64,000 nt of DNA from contig NC_015681.1 in assembly GCF_000217795.1 (NCBI RefSeq), forward strand, positions 2,161,244 to 2,225,243, read 5' to 3'. This document shows, piece after piece, positions 17,954-26,358 of this stretch; positions within the stretch are counted from its first letter, which is position 1, and each line of letters starts with the position of its first letter. Below the pieces are notes generated by a model. That model worked only from the letters and a program-made list of their open reading frames with translations. It ran no database searches and was not told where the DNA came from. This DNA is from Thermodesulfatator indicus DSM 15286 (GTDB lineage Bacteria; Desulfobacterota; Thermodesulfobacteria; Thermodesulfobacteriales; Thermodesulfatatoraceae). The position numbers and the translations under genes were made by a program.

Positions 17954-18655
17954 TTAAGAAAGTAGCTCTGGAAATTTGGGCTTAAAGATATCTTCAAGAA
18001 ACTTTTTGGCAGAAAGGGCTAAATCTTCAGGAATTTCTCCTTCTACTTTGGGCATGAGAAGAACGTGTTCTATTTCGCCCAAGCGCTTTATGTCTTCAAG
18101 GCTTTCTCGCGAAATTACATCGTCGCCTGAAAAGTAGAGATTGTATATCAACCCAGCGATGAAAATTCCCTTTTGTTTTAAGGCCTGAATGGAAAGAAGA
18201 GTATGGTTTATGGTGCCAAGTCTCGCCGCAGAAACCAGAAAAACCGGGCACATAAGAAGTGAAATAAGATCTAATATGGTTTCTTTCCGGGTAATGGGAA
18301 CATAAAGCCCCCCTGCCCCTTCCACTAACACCACGTCATAACGCCTATCAAGTTCTTCTGTACATTTTTTTATCTGCAATAAGTCAATTTCTTGGTTTTC
18401 AAGACGAGCAGCAAGCTCAGGGGCTGCTGGAAATTTGAACACGTAAGGTGAGGTAAGTTTCAAGAGTTCAGGCGAGTCAAGAGACATACCGGTAAGTTTA
18501 CGATGTAAGGTCAAATCCTCAGGATAATCAGCTCCGGTCTGGATTGGCTTTTGCGTTATTACCTTTTTGCCAAGTAGCGAAAAACCTTTAGCTAAGACCG
18601 CCGTAGCCAGAGTTTTGCCGATGCCCGTGTCTGTTCCAGTAACAAAAAAAATCAT
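17954..18655 (-). CDS. bioD: Dethiobiotin synthetase
   Basis: Closes the ureido ring of biotin's precursor using CO2 and ATP. The P-loop is FFVTGTDTGIGKTLATAVL at the very start, with the catalytic Lys region KPIQTGA and the EGAGGLYVPI segment. The preferred start is the ATG at 18655, which overlaps the bioC stop (ATGA) and has GGGAGAG upstream; this gives 233 residues, the normal length. A GTG-type start 15 bases earlier adds only MGENV. Last gene of a minus-strand run with bioG and bioC; bioA, bioF and bioB are not in this window. Confidence 0.93.
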   Translation of the reverse strand: MIFFVTGTDTGIGKTLATAVLAKGFSLLGKKVITQKPIQTGADYPEDLTLHRKLTGMSLDSPELLKLTSPYVFKFPAAPELAARLENQEIDLLQIKKCTEELDRRYDVVLVEGAGGLYVPITRKETILDLISLLMCPVFLVSAARLGTINHTLLSIQALKQKGIFIAGLIYNLYFSGDDVISRESLEDIKRLGEIEHVLLMPKVEGEIPEDLALSAKKFLEDIFKPKFPELLS

Positions 18656-19389
18656 AACGTTCTCTCCCAAATCATGATAATCGGTTCAAAAGTTAAAGGA
18701 TAACCCTCTTCACCGGCAAGTTTTTTATATCTCCTTTCCCAGGAGCGGTAATCTTTGATAGACCAGCTAGACTTTAAGTAGCCAAGGGCTCCTGTTTTTT
18801 TTACATGAGCCAAGGCCTCTTTAGGCGAAGCAAAAAACAAAGTTTCCTGCCATTCTTTCTGCAACAAAGGCTTTAGAAAGGGGGGTTTAATAGATTGCCA
18901 TTCTTGGGCACTAAGTATACCGGGTGGCCTTTTTTCCAGAAAAAATTCTTTCATAGTGGTTGGGCCAAAGGTGCTAAAAGCTAATATCCCTTGAGGTTTA
19001 AGGGTTTTAGCTAGTTGAAAAAGAGTCTCTTTTGGCCTGGTAAACCACTGAAAAGTAGCGTTTGAAACGATGAGGTCAAAGCTTCCTGTTTTAAACGGCA
19101 AACTCTCTGCATCGGCCCTAAGAACATATAAACAATCCTTGAAGCCATGATTGGCCTCTACCAGGTCAAAGGCAACCATAAAAAAGGGCTGATACCTTTC
19201 CAGAAAAAAGCGAGTTAAAAGACCGGTTCCTATACCCACTTCCAGGACGCTTTCAAAATGTTTTTTTATTGAACCGAGCAACGAAACAAGCTCTTTGGCC
19301 ATACGGGCCTGAACACGGGCCTCCTGGTCATAAGTGGAAAGAGCCTTTTTGAAACGGCTGGCTAGAAGTTTTTTATCAAAAACCACCAT
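18652..19389 (-). CDS. bioC: Malonyl-ACP O-methyltransferase BioC
   Basis: SAM-dependent methyltransferase that caps malonyl-ACP so that fatty-acid enzymes can build the pimeloyl chain of biotin. The glycine-rich SAM loop VLEVGIGTGLLTRFFL, the RADAESLPF region and IVSNATFQWF match class I enzymes of the BioC type (ATFQW is characteristic). I chose the ATG at 19389 (MVVFDKKLLASRF). A TTG six bases earlier, right after the bioG stop, is possible, and no clear ribosome site is seen for either, so coupling to bioG is likely. It overlaps bioD by four bases. Confidence 0.88.
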   Translation of the reverse strand: MVVFDKKLLASRFKKALSTYDQEARVQARMAKELVSLLGSIKKHFESVLEVGIGTGLLTRFFLERYQPFFMVAFDLVEANHGFKDCLYVLRADAESLPFKTGSFDLIVSNATFQWFTRPKETLFQLAKTLKPQGILAFSTFGPTTMKEFFLEKRPPGILSAQEWQSIKPPFLKPLLQKEWQETLFFASPKEALAHVKKTGALGYLKSSWSIKDYRSWERRYKKLAGEEGYPLTFEPIIMIWERTL

Positions 19390-19395
19390 GGTCAA

Positions 19396-20040
19396 TCAGG
19401 GACAGCAAAAGGAAGACAAAGTTTTTTCCTGGTAAAAAGGAAAATGCCCCCAGGGCTTCTGGCAAAAAGAAAGGCCCATTTGGCTCCAATAGTTTTTCTG
19501 GCTCCTGGGAGGGATAATGCGGTCTTTTTCCGTTATGATCACCTGCGCGTTTTTAGTCTTTTCTGAAAAATTTTTATCACTCAAAACCTCAAGTTCTTCT
19601 ATTAATTCGTTTAGCAGGCGTTGAGGCTTATTTTTCAGGAAAAACTTAAAATCCTCCTCCCGTAAAAACATATTTTTATAAAAAGAATATAGAGCCTTTT
19701 CGCCATCTTTTTTGAGGGCTGATAAAGTGGCATCATAAATTTTGGGGGGAATACCCCATCTACGGTGTCGCAAAGCCCCTGTTCCTCCAAGAAAAATAGT
19801 CTTTCCGAAGACGGCTTCCTGTTTTGAAAGAGCGCAAAGCACTCCCGCAGACCAGGCCAAAACAGTGGTCTCAGAATGCTCAGGAAGTGCGGGTAGTTTT
19901 TCCTCCCGATAGTCGTAAATAAAGGCTACGTCGTATGTCTCATTTTCAAGCAATGGCAAAAATGGAGTTTCATCAAAGCCCCAACCTAAAAAGAAGAGTA
20001 AAAGCCCCTCCCCTTGCCTTTTATAAACCTTGAGCTTCAT
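19396..20040 (-). CDS. bioG: Pimeloyl-ACP methyl ester esterase BioG (DUF452 family)
   Basis: Alpha/beta hydrolase that removes the methyl cap placed by BioC, ending pimeloyl-ACP synthesis. The 214-residue protein shows the DUF452/BioG start FLGWGFDETPFLPLL, the nucleophile elbow LAWSAGVLCAL (Ser), and a late GHFPFY with the catalytic His. The size fits BioG rather than BioH. It is directly followed by bioC, and the BioG-BioC pairing is well known. The stop and the bioC start region are contiguous. Confidence 0.85.
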   Translation of the reverse strand: MKLKVYKRQGEGLLLFFLGWGFDETPFLPLLENETYDVAFIYDYREEKLPALPEHSETTVLAWSAGVLCALSKQEAVFGKTIFLGGTGALRHRRWGIPPKIYDATLSALKKDGEKALYSFYKNMFLREEDFKFFLKNKPQRLLNELIEELEVLSDKNFSEKTKNAQVIITEKDRIIPPRSQKNYWSQMGLSFCQKPWGHFPFYQEKTLSSFCCP

Positions 20041-20049
20041 AAAAGCGCA

Positions 20050-21633
20050 CTAGGCTTCAACCCTGGCCGATTTCATGCGGCCAATTACCCGTTCCACTAA
20101 TTTTTCAACCGGCTGAGTGGTTTCCAGGAGCAAAATTTTATCTTCGGGAATCTCAATAGGAGGTTCAAAAACTTCTTTTTGCTTTACATAGATTTCCCAG
20201 CGGCCATCAGAAGGCTCGCCGCCTTTCTTAGCTCGCTCTTCAAAACGGGCCTTTATCACCTCATCAGGAGCCATACACTGGACAAAAAGTATATTCACTT
20301 TAAGGTCTTTTACGGCGTCAAAAACGAGTTTCCTTAAATTTTTGGCCCGAAAAGTGGCGTCAAGGATTACATCACGGCCACGGCGGATATCCTGAGCGGC
20401 ATAGCGAGCCATGGCTTCATAAGTCTTTTGGGTGAATTCTTCGCTGTAAATCCCCTTTCCAAAGGGCTCGTAGTGGTGCTCTTCAGGTTTTATCCCCAGA
20501 AGTTTTTTGCGCACAATGTCTGAATTGTAGTAATTAGCTAGAAGCGTTTCTTTAAGGGCACGGGCCAGAGTGCTTTTGCCTGTCCCCGAAAGGCCAAAAA
20601 TAACGATAAGCCACGGCACCCCTTCAGCGTAAAGATAAGCCAGGTCAAAATAACGCCTGGCGCCCTCTAAGGCCTCTTCACGCACTTTTTCAGGCACTTC
20701 AGGAGAGGCCCAGGTAAAACAGCCGATTTTGCCCCGCACGTAAGCCCGATAACACTTATAAAAGTCAAGTAATTTAAGGAGCCCCTTTTCTCCTGAAAGT
20801 GAAACATATTCGTCAATAAAGTAACGGGAAAAATCTTCAAGCTCGTGGAAATCAAGGTCCATGGCCAGAAAGGCCAGGTCCTGGGCTACGTCACCACAAC
20901 GAAAGCGGTCGTTAAACTCTATGCAGTCAAAGATATAGACGTCGCCTTTAGGTTCATCAAAACAGATGTTGGCCGAATACAAGTCTCCGTGGCCATCTCG
21001 AATAAAGCCCTGAACAATGCGTTCTTCAAAAAGCCCGGTTTTCTCTTTCATGAAGCGGCGAGACCAGGAAACTATGTGCTGGTAGCGGTAAGAGGCAAGG
21101 GCCTTGCCCACAAATTCTTTGGTCTGGCTAAAGTTTTCTTCAACGTTAAAAGAAATGGCCTCCATAGAGCCGTATTTGTTCACTTCTGGCCCGGTCTCGG
21201 CCTGCTGGTAGAAAGGTACAAGCTTTTTGACAATTAAATCCAGGTGGTCTTTACGCAAACGGCCCTCTGCTATAAGACGGCCCATCATGCCCTCTTCGGG
21301 CATGCGCTTCATCTTAACCGCCCACTCTACGGGCTCACCTTCCTTCTCAAAATAGGCGGTTTCTCCCTCTTCTATTACCGGCACTACTCCCAGGTAGATA
21401 TCCGGGCAGAGGCGACGGTTTAAGGTTACTTCGCGCTCACAGTAAAACTTACGTTTTTCAAGGGTGGTAAAATCAAGGAAACCGAAATCAACAGGCTTTT
21501 TGATCTTGTAAACCAGATCTCCCGCAAGAAAAACGTAGGAAATATGGGTCTGGATAAGTTCTACTTTTTCAGGCCGGTGAGGATAGGCCTGAGAATTGAG
21601 CAACTTTTTTATTAAAGGCGGCAGTTCTTTCAT
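20050..21633 (-). CDS. Two-domain phosphotransferase/P-loop kinase (APH-like + zeta/gluconate-kinase-like)
   Basis: The 527-residue protein has an N-terminal aminoglycoside-phosphotransferase-like domain (about 1-320) with YKIKKPVDFGFLDFTTLEKR, the catalytic-loop motif GHGDLYSANICFD and metal-binding DCIEFNDRFR. A C-terminal P-loop NTPase (about 335-515) follows, with IVIFGLSGTGKSTLARAL and DVILDATFRAKNLRK. This architecture (COG2187 plus COG0645) is widespread in environmental bacteria and of unknown substrate. It lies 15 bases after trpS and 9 before bioG, so it is probably in one transcript with them, but nothing ties it to biotin. AAGGAG precedes the ATG. Confidence 0.8.
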   Translation of the reverse strand: MKELPPLIKKLLNSQAYPHRPEKVELIQTHISYVFLAGDLVYKIKKPVDFGFLDFTTLEKRKFYCEREVTLNRRLCPDIYLGVVPVIEEGETAYFEKEGEPVEWAVKMKRMPEEGMMGRLIAEGRLRKDHLDLIVKKLVPFYQQAETGPEVNKYGSMEAISFNVEENFSQTKEFVGKALASYRYQHIVSWSRRFMKEKTGLFEERIVQGFIRDGHGDLYSANICFDEPKGDVYIFDCIEFNDRFRCGDVAQDLAFLAMDLDFHELEDFSRYFIDEYVSLSGEKGLLKLLDFYKCYRAYVRGKIGCFTWASPEVPEKVREEALEGARRYFDLAYLYAEGVPWLIVIFGLSGTGKSTLARALKETLLANYYNSDIVRKKLLGIKPEEHHYEPFGKGIYSEEFTQKTYEAMARYAAQDIRRGRDVILDATFRAKNLRKLVFDAVKDLKVNILFVQCMAPDEVIKARFEERAKKGGEPSDGRWEIYVKQKEVFEPPIEIPEDKILLLETTQPVEKLVERVIGRMKSARVEA

Positions 21634-21648
21634 AAAAGACTCCTTAGC

Positions 21649-22650
21649 TTAAAACCACCTAGTGCCAAATAAGGCCTCCTTGGCGGTATCAAGGGTCTCA
21701 CGCGCCACTTGGCGGGCTTTTTCATTTCCCGAGGCCATTATTTCCTCAAAAAGAGAGGGCTTCTCTTTAAGCTTACGGCGCCTTTCCCAGAGAGGACGCA
21801 AGGCCTCTACGATTTTATCAGCCAGTTTTTTCTTGCATTCCACACAGCCCAGGCGCGCCTCTTTACAGCCAGCAATAATCTCCTCTTGTTCCTCGGCGGG
21901 AAAGTAAAGTTTTATCAATTGAAAGGCTACGCAGCGGTTTTCTGGGTCTCCCGGGTCACTTTTGCGCGGACGGTTAACGTCTGTCACCATGGTGCTTATT
22001 TTCTGACGCACGGTCTTTTCGTCATCTGAAAGGAAAATGGCATTCCCATAGCTTTTGCTCATCTTGCGGCCGTCAAGCCCTGGCACTTTAGGCACATCTG
22101 AAAGCAAGGGCTCAGGAAGGGGGAAAACTTCGGTTTCATAAAGGAAATTAAAACGGCGCGCTATCTCACGGGTTAGTTCGAGATGAGGCAATTGATCCAC
22201 TCCCACCGGCACTTTATGGGCCTTGTATATCAGAATGTCTGCCGCCTGGAGCACCGGGTAGCCCAGAAACCCGTAGGTAGCCAGGTCTTTTTGCTTGAGC
22301 TCTTTTATCATGTCTTTGTAAGTGGGATTTCTTTCAAGCCAGGAAACCGGGGTAAACATAGCAAAAAGGAGATAGAGCTCAGCGTGTTCTTTGATGGCAC
22401 TCTGGATAAATAAAGTCGAACGCGCCGGATCAAGACCAACGGCCAGCCATTCCAGTAATAACTCTCGGGAAAATTCAGGAATACGTTTGGGGTTTTCGTA
22501 TTCGGTGGTAAGGGCGTGCCAATCCGCTACGAAGTAAAAACACTGGTATTCTTCCTGAAGCTTAAGCCAGTTACTCAATACACCGTGAAGATGGCCTAGA
22601 TGAAGGGGACCAGTGGGCCTCATTCCGCTTAACACTCTCTTTTGGCTCAC
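21649..22650 (-). CDS. trpS: Tryptophan-tRNA ligase
   Basis: Class I synthetase that charges tRNA-Trp. It has the HIGH-type motif GPLHLGHLHGVL near the start and KMSKSYGN in the second half, followed by the anticodon-binding helical part. An open frame extends upstream to 22710, but AAAAGGAGGT lies six bases before a GTG at 22650 (VSQKRVLSGMRP), which gives 333 residues, the family's normal length. The longer start would place the ribosome site inside the gene. Leads the trpS-kinase-bioGCD run. Confidence 0.94.
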   Translation of the reverse strand: MSQKRVLSGMRPTGPLHLGHLHGVLSNWLKLQEEYQCFYFVADWHALTTEYENPKRIPEFSRELLLEWLAVGLDPARSTLFIQSAIKEHAELYLLFAMFTPVSWLERNPTYKDMIKELKQKDLATYGFLGYPVLQAADILIYKAHKVPVGVDQLPHLELTREIARRFNFLYETEVFPLPEPLLSDVPKVPGLDGRKMSKSYGNAIFLSDDEKTVRQKISTMVTDVNRPRKSDPGDPENRCVAFQLIKLYFPAEEQEEIIAGCKEARLGCVECKKKLADKIVEALRPLWERRRKLKEKPSLFEEIMASGNEKARQVARETLDTAKEALFGTRWF

Positions 22651-22739
22651 AAAAAACCTCCTTTTCATAAAGCTGTTTACTTCATTAAAACAGATTTTTC
22701 CTCTTGCCAAGAATTTCTCAAATTCTTCAAGGATTTAGT

Positions 22740-23036
22740 GAGACTTTTGCAAAATACTTTACTTGAGAGACTGCTTCGCCCTGTCGGGCTCGCAGTGACA
22801 AGAAGGAAGGGGCTCGCAGAGCCTAAATGGCAGATGTCCGATGGCCGATAGCGGATGGCTTATGCTAATGCTTTTGAGACTGCTTCGTCGGCACTTCGTG
22901 CCTCCTCGCAGTGACAAATATGGAAAAAACTCGCAGTGACAAAGTAAGTAAAGGCTCGCCGTGACACCGGGAACAAGTCATTGCGAGCGAAGCAATCTCT
23001 TGCGAGCGAAGCAATCTCTGTCGCGAGGCGAGAGTT
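22740..23036. repeat. Dispersed element, copy R3 (left end only)
   Basis: Starts with GAGACTTTTGCAAAAT and AGACTGCTTCGCC...GCTCGCAGTGACA. It continues with several more GCAGTGACAAA and CATTGCGAGCGAAGCAATC modules and a CAGATGTCCGATGGCCGATA microrepeat (about 22826-22858). No right inverted end is visible. The 506-base gap 22651-23156 contains this repeat and the promoter of the HAD gene. Overlapping open frames here are made of repeat sequence and are not genes. Confidence 0.7.
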
Positions 23037-23121
23037 TCCCTGTGGCTCACAAGGACTCATTTGTTGTTACTCAGGAAGTATTTTAGTCCCTCGCTCTTAT
23101 AACCAGCTAGCAAGAAAACTA

Positions 23122-23150
23122 TTGTCAACCAAAACCAGTTATCCTAATAC
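23122..23150 (+). promoter_or_regulatory. Promoter of the HAD gene; possibly leaderless transcript
   Basis: TTGTCA (23122-23127) and TAATAC (23145-23150) are spaced 17 bases. The -35 box matches five of six; the -10 box is weak. The transcript would begin at or beside the ATG at 23157, and no ribosome site is visible before that ATG. Confidence 0.4.
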
Positions 23151-23156
23151 TTAACC

Positions 23157-23858
23157 ATGCCCAGCTGCAAAGCTATACTTTTCGATTTAGACGGTACGCT
23201 TTATTACCAGGCCCCTCTTAGGCGGCAAATGTTAAAAGAACTTTTGTTAAATCTCTTGCGACATCCTATCTCTGGTTATCAAGAACTCCGTATTGTTCAA
23301 ATATTCCGCCAAGAACGGGAAAATCTACGCTATTACACGCCTGAAAAATTCTCTGCACCTCTTGAAGAACTCCAATATATTCTCCCGGCTCAAAAATTAA
23401 AAATACCTGAGGAAACGGTTAAAAAAGTAGTCCAGAAATGGATTTATGATAGACCTTTGAAATACCTAAAAGATTACAAAATCTCTGGGTTAGATGAATT
23501 TTTAGCTGCGTGTAAGGCTAGAAATATTAAAATAGGAGTGTTTTCAGATTATCCCGCAGAGAAAAAACTAAAGGCCATGAAAATTAATCACTTTATTGAT
23601 TTAGCACTTTGCGCCACTGACCCAGAAATAAATGCCTTTAAACCATCTCCCAAGGGGCTAGAAGTAGCCATGAAAAAGCTCGGGCTTACCCCTAAAGAAC
23701 TGCTATACATAGGGGATCACTCAGAAGTAGATGGTCTGTGTGCCCAAAAAGCAGGTGTTACTTTTATTTTGATTTCTCCCAAACCTAAGAAAAACATAAA
23801 AATCCCCCAAATCCAGAATTATAAAGATCTTGCTCATTTGGTCTTTGAAGAGAGATAA
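23157..23858 (+). CDS. HAD-superfamily hydrolase (phosphatase-like)
   Basis: The 233-residue protein has the HAD nucleophile motif AILFDLDGTLYY (Asp10 and Asp12), a helical cap of about 90 residues, the Thr/Ser motif IGVFSDYPAEKK, the conserved Lys in FKPSPKGLEVAMKKLG, and the acidic motif LYIGDHSEVDGLCAQKAG. These are all features of a Mg-dependent small-molecule phosphatase of the phosphoglycolate/5'-nucleotidase-like group. Substrate unknown. It stands alone between a repeat and the ferredoxin/AOR operon. No Shine-Dalgarno sequence precedes the ATG. Confidence 0.82.
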   Translation: MPSCKAILFDLDGTLYYQAPLRRQMLKELLLNLLRHPISGYQELRIVQIFRQERENLRYYTPEKFSAPLEELQYILPAQKLKIPEETVKKVVQKWIYDRPLKYLKDYKISGLDEFLAACKARNIKIGVFSDYPAEKKLKAMKINHFIDLALCATDPEINAFKPSPKGLEVAMKKLGLTPKELLYIGDHSEVDGLCAQKAGVTFILISPKPKKNIKIPQIQNYKDLAHLVFEER

Positions 23859-23938
23859 ATAACAAAGTAATCCCTAATTTACTTTAGTTTTAAAAAATAT
23901 TATTTTGTCTTTTGAATGTTTTAAGTGAGGAGACTTTT

Positions 23939-24346
23939 ATGGCTACGGGGCGGTTAAAAGTCCTTGATCCAGATCGTTGTGTTGGGTGCCAGCTTTGTAT
24001 GTTTGCCTGTCAGAGGAGGACAGGACAAGCCGGCCTTGCTAAGACGGCTATTCATATAAGATCCCGTGGCGGCCTTTCTCGTGGGCTCACGGTAATTGTC
24101 TGCCGGGCCTGTGAAGACCCTCCTTGCCTTTCGGTCTGTCCTACCGGGGCATTGATTAAACGGCGAGGCGGCGGGGTGGTGCTCGCCTCCAAAAAGTGCA
24201 TTGGCTGTGGTTTCTGTCAAGAAGTTTGCCCACTAAAGGCTATTTTCTGGGACGAGGAAACCCAAAAGCCGGTTATCTGTATGCACTGTGGTTATTGTGC
24301 TGAGTATTGTCCTCATCGGGTTATTGTCCTTGAGGAGGCTGCCTGA
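23939..24346 (+). CDS. Ferredoxin-type electron-transfer subunit with four 4Fe-4S motifs
   Basis: A 135-residue iron-sulfur protein with sixteen cysteines in four CxxC-type quartets: CVGCQLCMFAC, CRACEDPPCLSVC, CIGCGFCQEVC and CMHCGYCAEYC. This predicts four [4Fe-4S] clusters, more than a simple ferredoxin. I chose the ATG at 23939 (MATGRLKVLD) because GTGAGGAG lies properly upstream; an in-frame TTG at 23912 would swallow that site. The stop overlaps the start of the AOR gene (TGATG), so it is very likely the dedicated electron carrier of that enzyme. Confidence 0.9.
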   Translation: MATGRLKVLDPDRCVGCQLCMFACQRRTGQAGLAKTAIHIRSRGGLSRGLTVIVCRACEDPPCLSVCPTGALIKRRGGGVVLASKKCIGCGFCQEVCPLKAIFWDEETQKPVICMHCGYCAEYCPHRVIVLEEAA

Positions 24347-26112
24347 TGCTTAAAAATGATCCTCTAAAAAGAGTTCTTTACATAGATCTTTCTTCAAAAA
24401 AATTCTGGATTGAAGAAAGGGAAGACCTTTTTGCCCAAAATATCGGCGGCACCGGCGTAGCCAGCGCCCTTCTTGAGGAAGAATGCCCTAAAGACATTGA
24501 CCCTCAAGACCCCAAAAATCCTATCATATTTGCGGTAGGACCTTCTACCAGTCTTTTTCCTATTGTCTCAAAAACTGTTTCCATGTTCCTTTCCCCCCAT
24601 AATAGACTGCTTGGGGAAAGCCACGCTGGGGGTCGTAGTGCCGTAGCGTTAAGACTTGCCGGCTATGGAGCGGTGGTTATTCGCGGCCAGAGTAACTTGC
24701 CGGTTTATCTCGTAATTGACTCAAGCGGAGTCAAATTTCGTGATGCCCGCGGCCTCTGGGGGCTTTCAGTCTCAGATACAGGCCGTTTTATTCGTGAGCG
24801 AGAAAAGGGAAGCGGGCTTAGAAGTATTCTCCGTATTGGTCGTGCAGGAGAAACAGGAGTTACCTATTCCTGTGTAGTCACCGAAACTTATCGGCATTTT
24901 GGTAGGCTAGGGCTCGGAGCTCTCTTTGGTTACAAAAAACTCAAAGCTATCCTTATTGAGGGAGAAAGAAGAATTATTCCTGTAGCTGACAGTAAACTCT
25001 ACCGAGAAACCTATGACGACATCCTTGCCCGCTTAAGAGAAAACCCTTCCCTCAAAAAATATTACGAACTAGGTACTGCCGTTAATATAATTCCTCTCAA
25101 TAAACTTGGTGCCTTACCTACCAGAAACTTAAAATACACTCGTTTTGAAAAGGCAAAAGATATCTCGGGAGAAACTTTTGCCGAAAAATTTCTTGGCCGC
25201 AGACTGGCCTGTGCCCACTGCCCTATGGCCTGTATCCACATTGCCGCTTTAAGAATACCTTACAAAGATACGCCCTTCTTTTATAAAACTGTTTTTGTTT
25301 CGTATGACTACGAACCCATTTACGCCACAGGGAGCATGATAGGGGTTGGTTCTCCTGAGGGAGTTTTGCTGCTTCTTGATGAGATAGAAAACCATGGTTT
25401 AGATGTAATAAGCACTGGCGTGGTACTCGCCTGGGCCACCGAGGCCTTTGAAAAAAGCTTGATCACTGAAAAACACACCCTAGGGCTTAAACCGAGTTTT
25501 GGCGACGTTGAAACCTATCTTAAAATGCTTGCACACCTAGCCAACCAGAGTAATGAATTTTACGCTGCCCTGGCTCGCGGAGTAGACTACGCCTCTAAAA
25601 AATATGGTGGCGACGACTTTGCCCTAGCTTTCGGTGGCAACGAAATGTCAGGCTACCATACGGGTTATGGCATACACGTAACCCATCTCACCGGCTCAAG
25701 GCACAGCCACCTTGACTCTGCCGGTTACAGCTACGACCAAAAAACTAAATCCGAAGAGCTTGATATCCATAAGCTCGTAGAAAAGCTCTTTCAGGAAGAA
25801 GCCTATCGCCAGATTCTTTCTTCAGCGGTATGTTGTTTCTTTGGTCGCAGTGTATTTGATTTTGAAACCTTAGCCAAAATGTTTTCTCTTTCTGGCTTTA
25901 ACTACACCGCTGACGACCTTAAAAAACTCGGCCAGGAAATCCTCGCGAGAAAATATCGTTTCAAAAAAGCCAGGAACTTTGCACCGAGCAAGTTAAGGAT
26001 TCCTAAAAGGATTTTTGAAACCGTTTCGCCACACGGAGAACTTGATGAAAATACTCTAAAGACAGCTGTAAAACTTTATGAAGAATTACTTGAAAAGGGA
26101 GGTGGGGTATGA
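24346..26112 (+). CDS. Aldehyde ferredoxin oxidoreductase family tungstoenzyme (divergent)
   Basis: The 588-residue protein of the AOR family would oxidise an aldehyde to the acid and pass electrons to an iron-sulfur partner. Seen: the N-terminal IGGTGVASALL, the pterin-binding region HAGGRSAVALRLAGYGAVVI, GRLGLGALFGYKKLKAI, the cluster motif CAHCPMAC (Cys289, 292, 296), DVISTGVVLAWATEA, and a late Cys at 496/497 in SSAVCCFFG. The canonical DxxGLC around that fourth Cys is not kept, so it belongs to a divergent subfamily with an uncertain substrate. Tungsten rather than molybdenum is assumed from the family. Operon with the upstream four-cluster ferredoxin and the downstream 74-residue protein (four-base overlap). 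Confidence 0.88.
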   Translation: MLKNDPLKRVLYIDLSSKKFWIEEREDLFAQNIGGTGVASALLEEECPKDIDPQDPKNPIIFAVGPSTSLFPIVSKTVSMFLSPHNRLLGESHAGGRSAVALRLAGYGAVVIRGQSNLPVYLVIDSSGVKFRDARGLWGLSVSDTGRFIREREKGSGLRSILRIGRAGETGVTYSCVVTETYRHFGRLGLGALFGYKKLKAILIEGERRIIPVADSKLYRETYDDILARLRENPSLKKYYELGTAVNIIPLNKLGALPTRNLKYTRFEKAKDISGETFAEKFLGRRLACAHCPMACIHIAALRIPYKDTPFFYKTVFVSYDYEPIYATGSMIGVGSPEGVLLLLDEIENHGLDVISTGVVLAWATEAFEKSLITEKHTLGLKPSFGDVETYLKMLAHLANQSNEFYAALARGVDYASKKYGGDDFALAFGGNEMSGYHTGYGIHVTHLTGSRHSHLDSAGYSYDQKTKSEELDIHKLVEKLFQEEAYRQILSSAVCCFFGRSVFDFETLAKMFSLSGFNYTADDLKKLGQEILARKYRFKKARNFAPSKLRIPKRIFETVSPHGELDENTLKTAVKLYEELLEKGGGV

Positions 26113-26333
26113 AAATAACACTTTATTACGAAACCGAATGGATAGCCAAAGGTAAAGGGGTTTACGTGACGGCCTCTTCTTTACTGGAACTAAAAGACAA
26201 AATAAGAACCTATCTCCTGGCCAAACAAGAGTTGGAAGTGAAAAAAGTAACCCTGGTGTTTGATAGGGCTCGCATTCCTCACTGGATTGTAAGCCATCTT
26301 TCGGTAGAAACCACAGAACTTGAACTAGTTTAA
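26109..26333 (+). CDS. Small conserved-looking protein of unknown function in the AOR operon
   Basis: 74 residues starting MKITLYYETEWIAKGKGVYV, with alternating hydrophobic strands and one amphipathic helix (ELKDKIRTYLLAKQELE). The start overlaps the AOR stop (ATGA) and has GGAGGTGGGG before it, so it is almost certainly translated. Ubiquitin-like MoaD/ThiS proteins often accompany tungstoenzymes and have a similar size, but the terminal Gly-Gly is absent (it ends in ELELV), so I do not assign that function. It may be a chaperone or subunit of this AOR. Confidence 0.7.
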   Translation: MKITLYYETEWIAKGKGVYVTASSLLELKDKIRTYLLAKQELEVKKVTLVFDRARIPHWIVSHLSVETTELELV

Positions 26334-26336
26334 AAA

Positions 26337-26358
26337 GGGGGCGTTAAGCCCCCTTATC
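26337..26358. terminator. Bidirectional terminator between convergent AOR genes
   Basis: GGGGGC-GTTAA-GCCCCC (26337-26353) lies between the two convergent units. On the minus strand it is followed by five T's; on the plus strand by TTATCTT. It can therefore serve both. Confidence 0.85.

Noticed and set aside
22860-23060. Overlapping open frames between trpS and the HAD gene
   Set aside because: Built from GCAATGACA/GAAGCAATC repeat modules, no ribosome site.
26109-26333. MoaD/ThiS-type sulfur carrier in the AOR operon
   Set aside because: Size and context fit, but the essential C-terminal Gly-Gly is missing.
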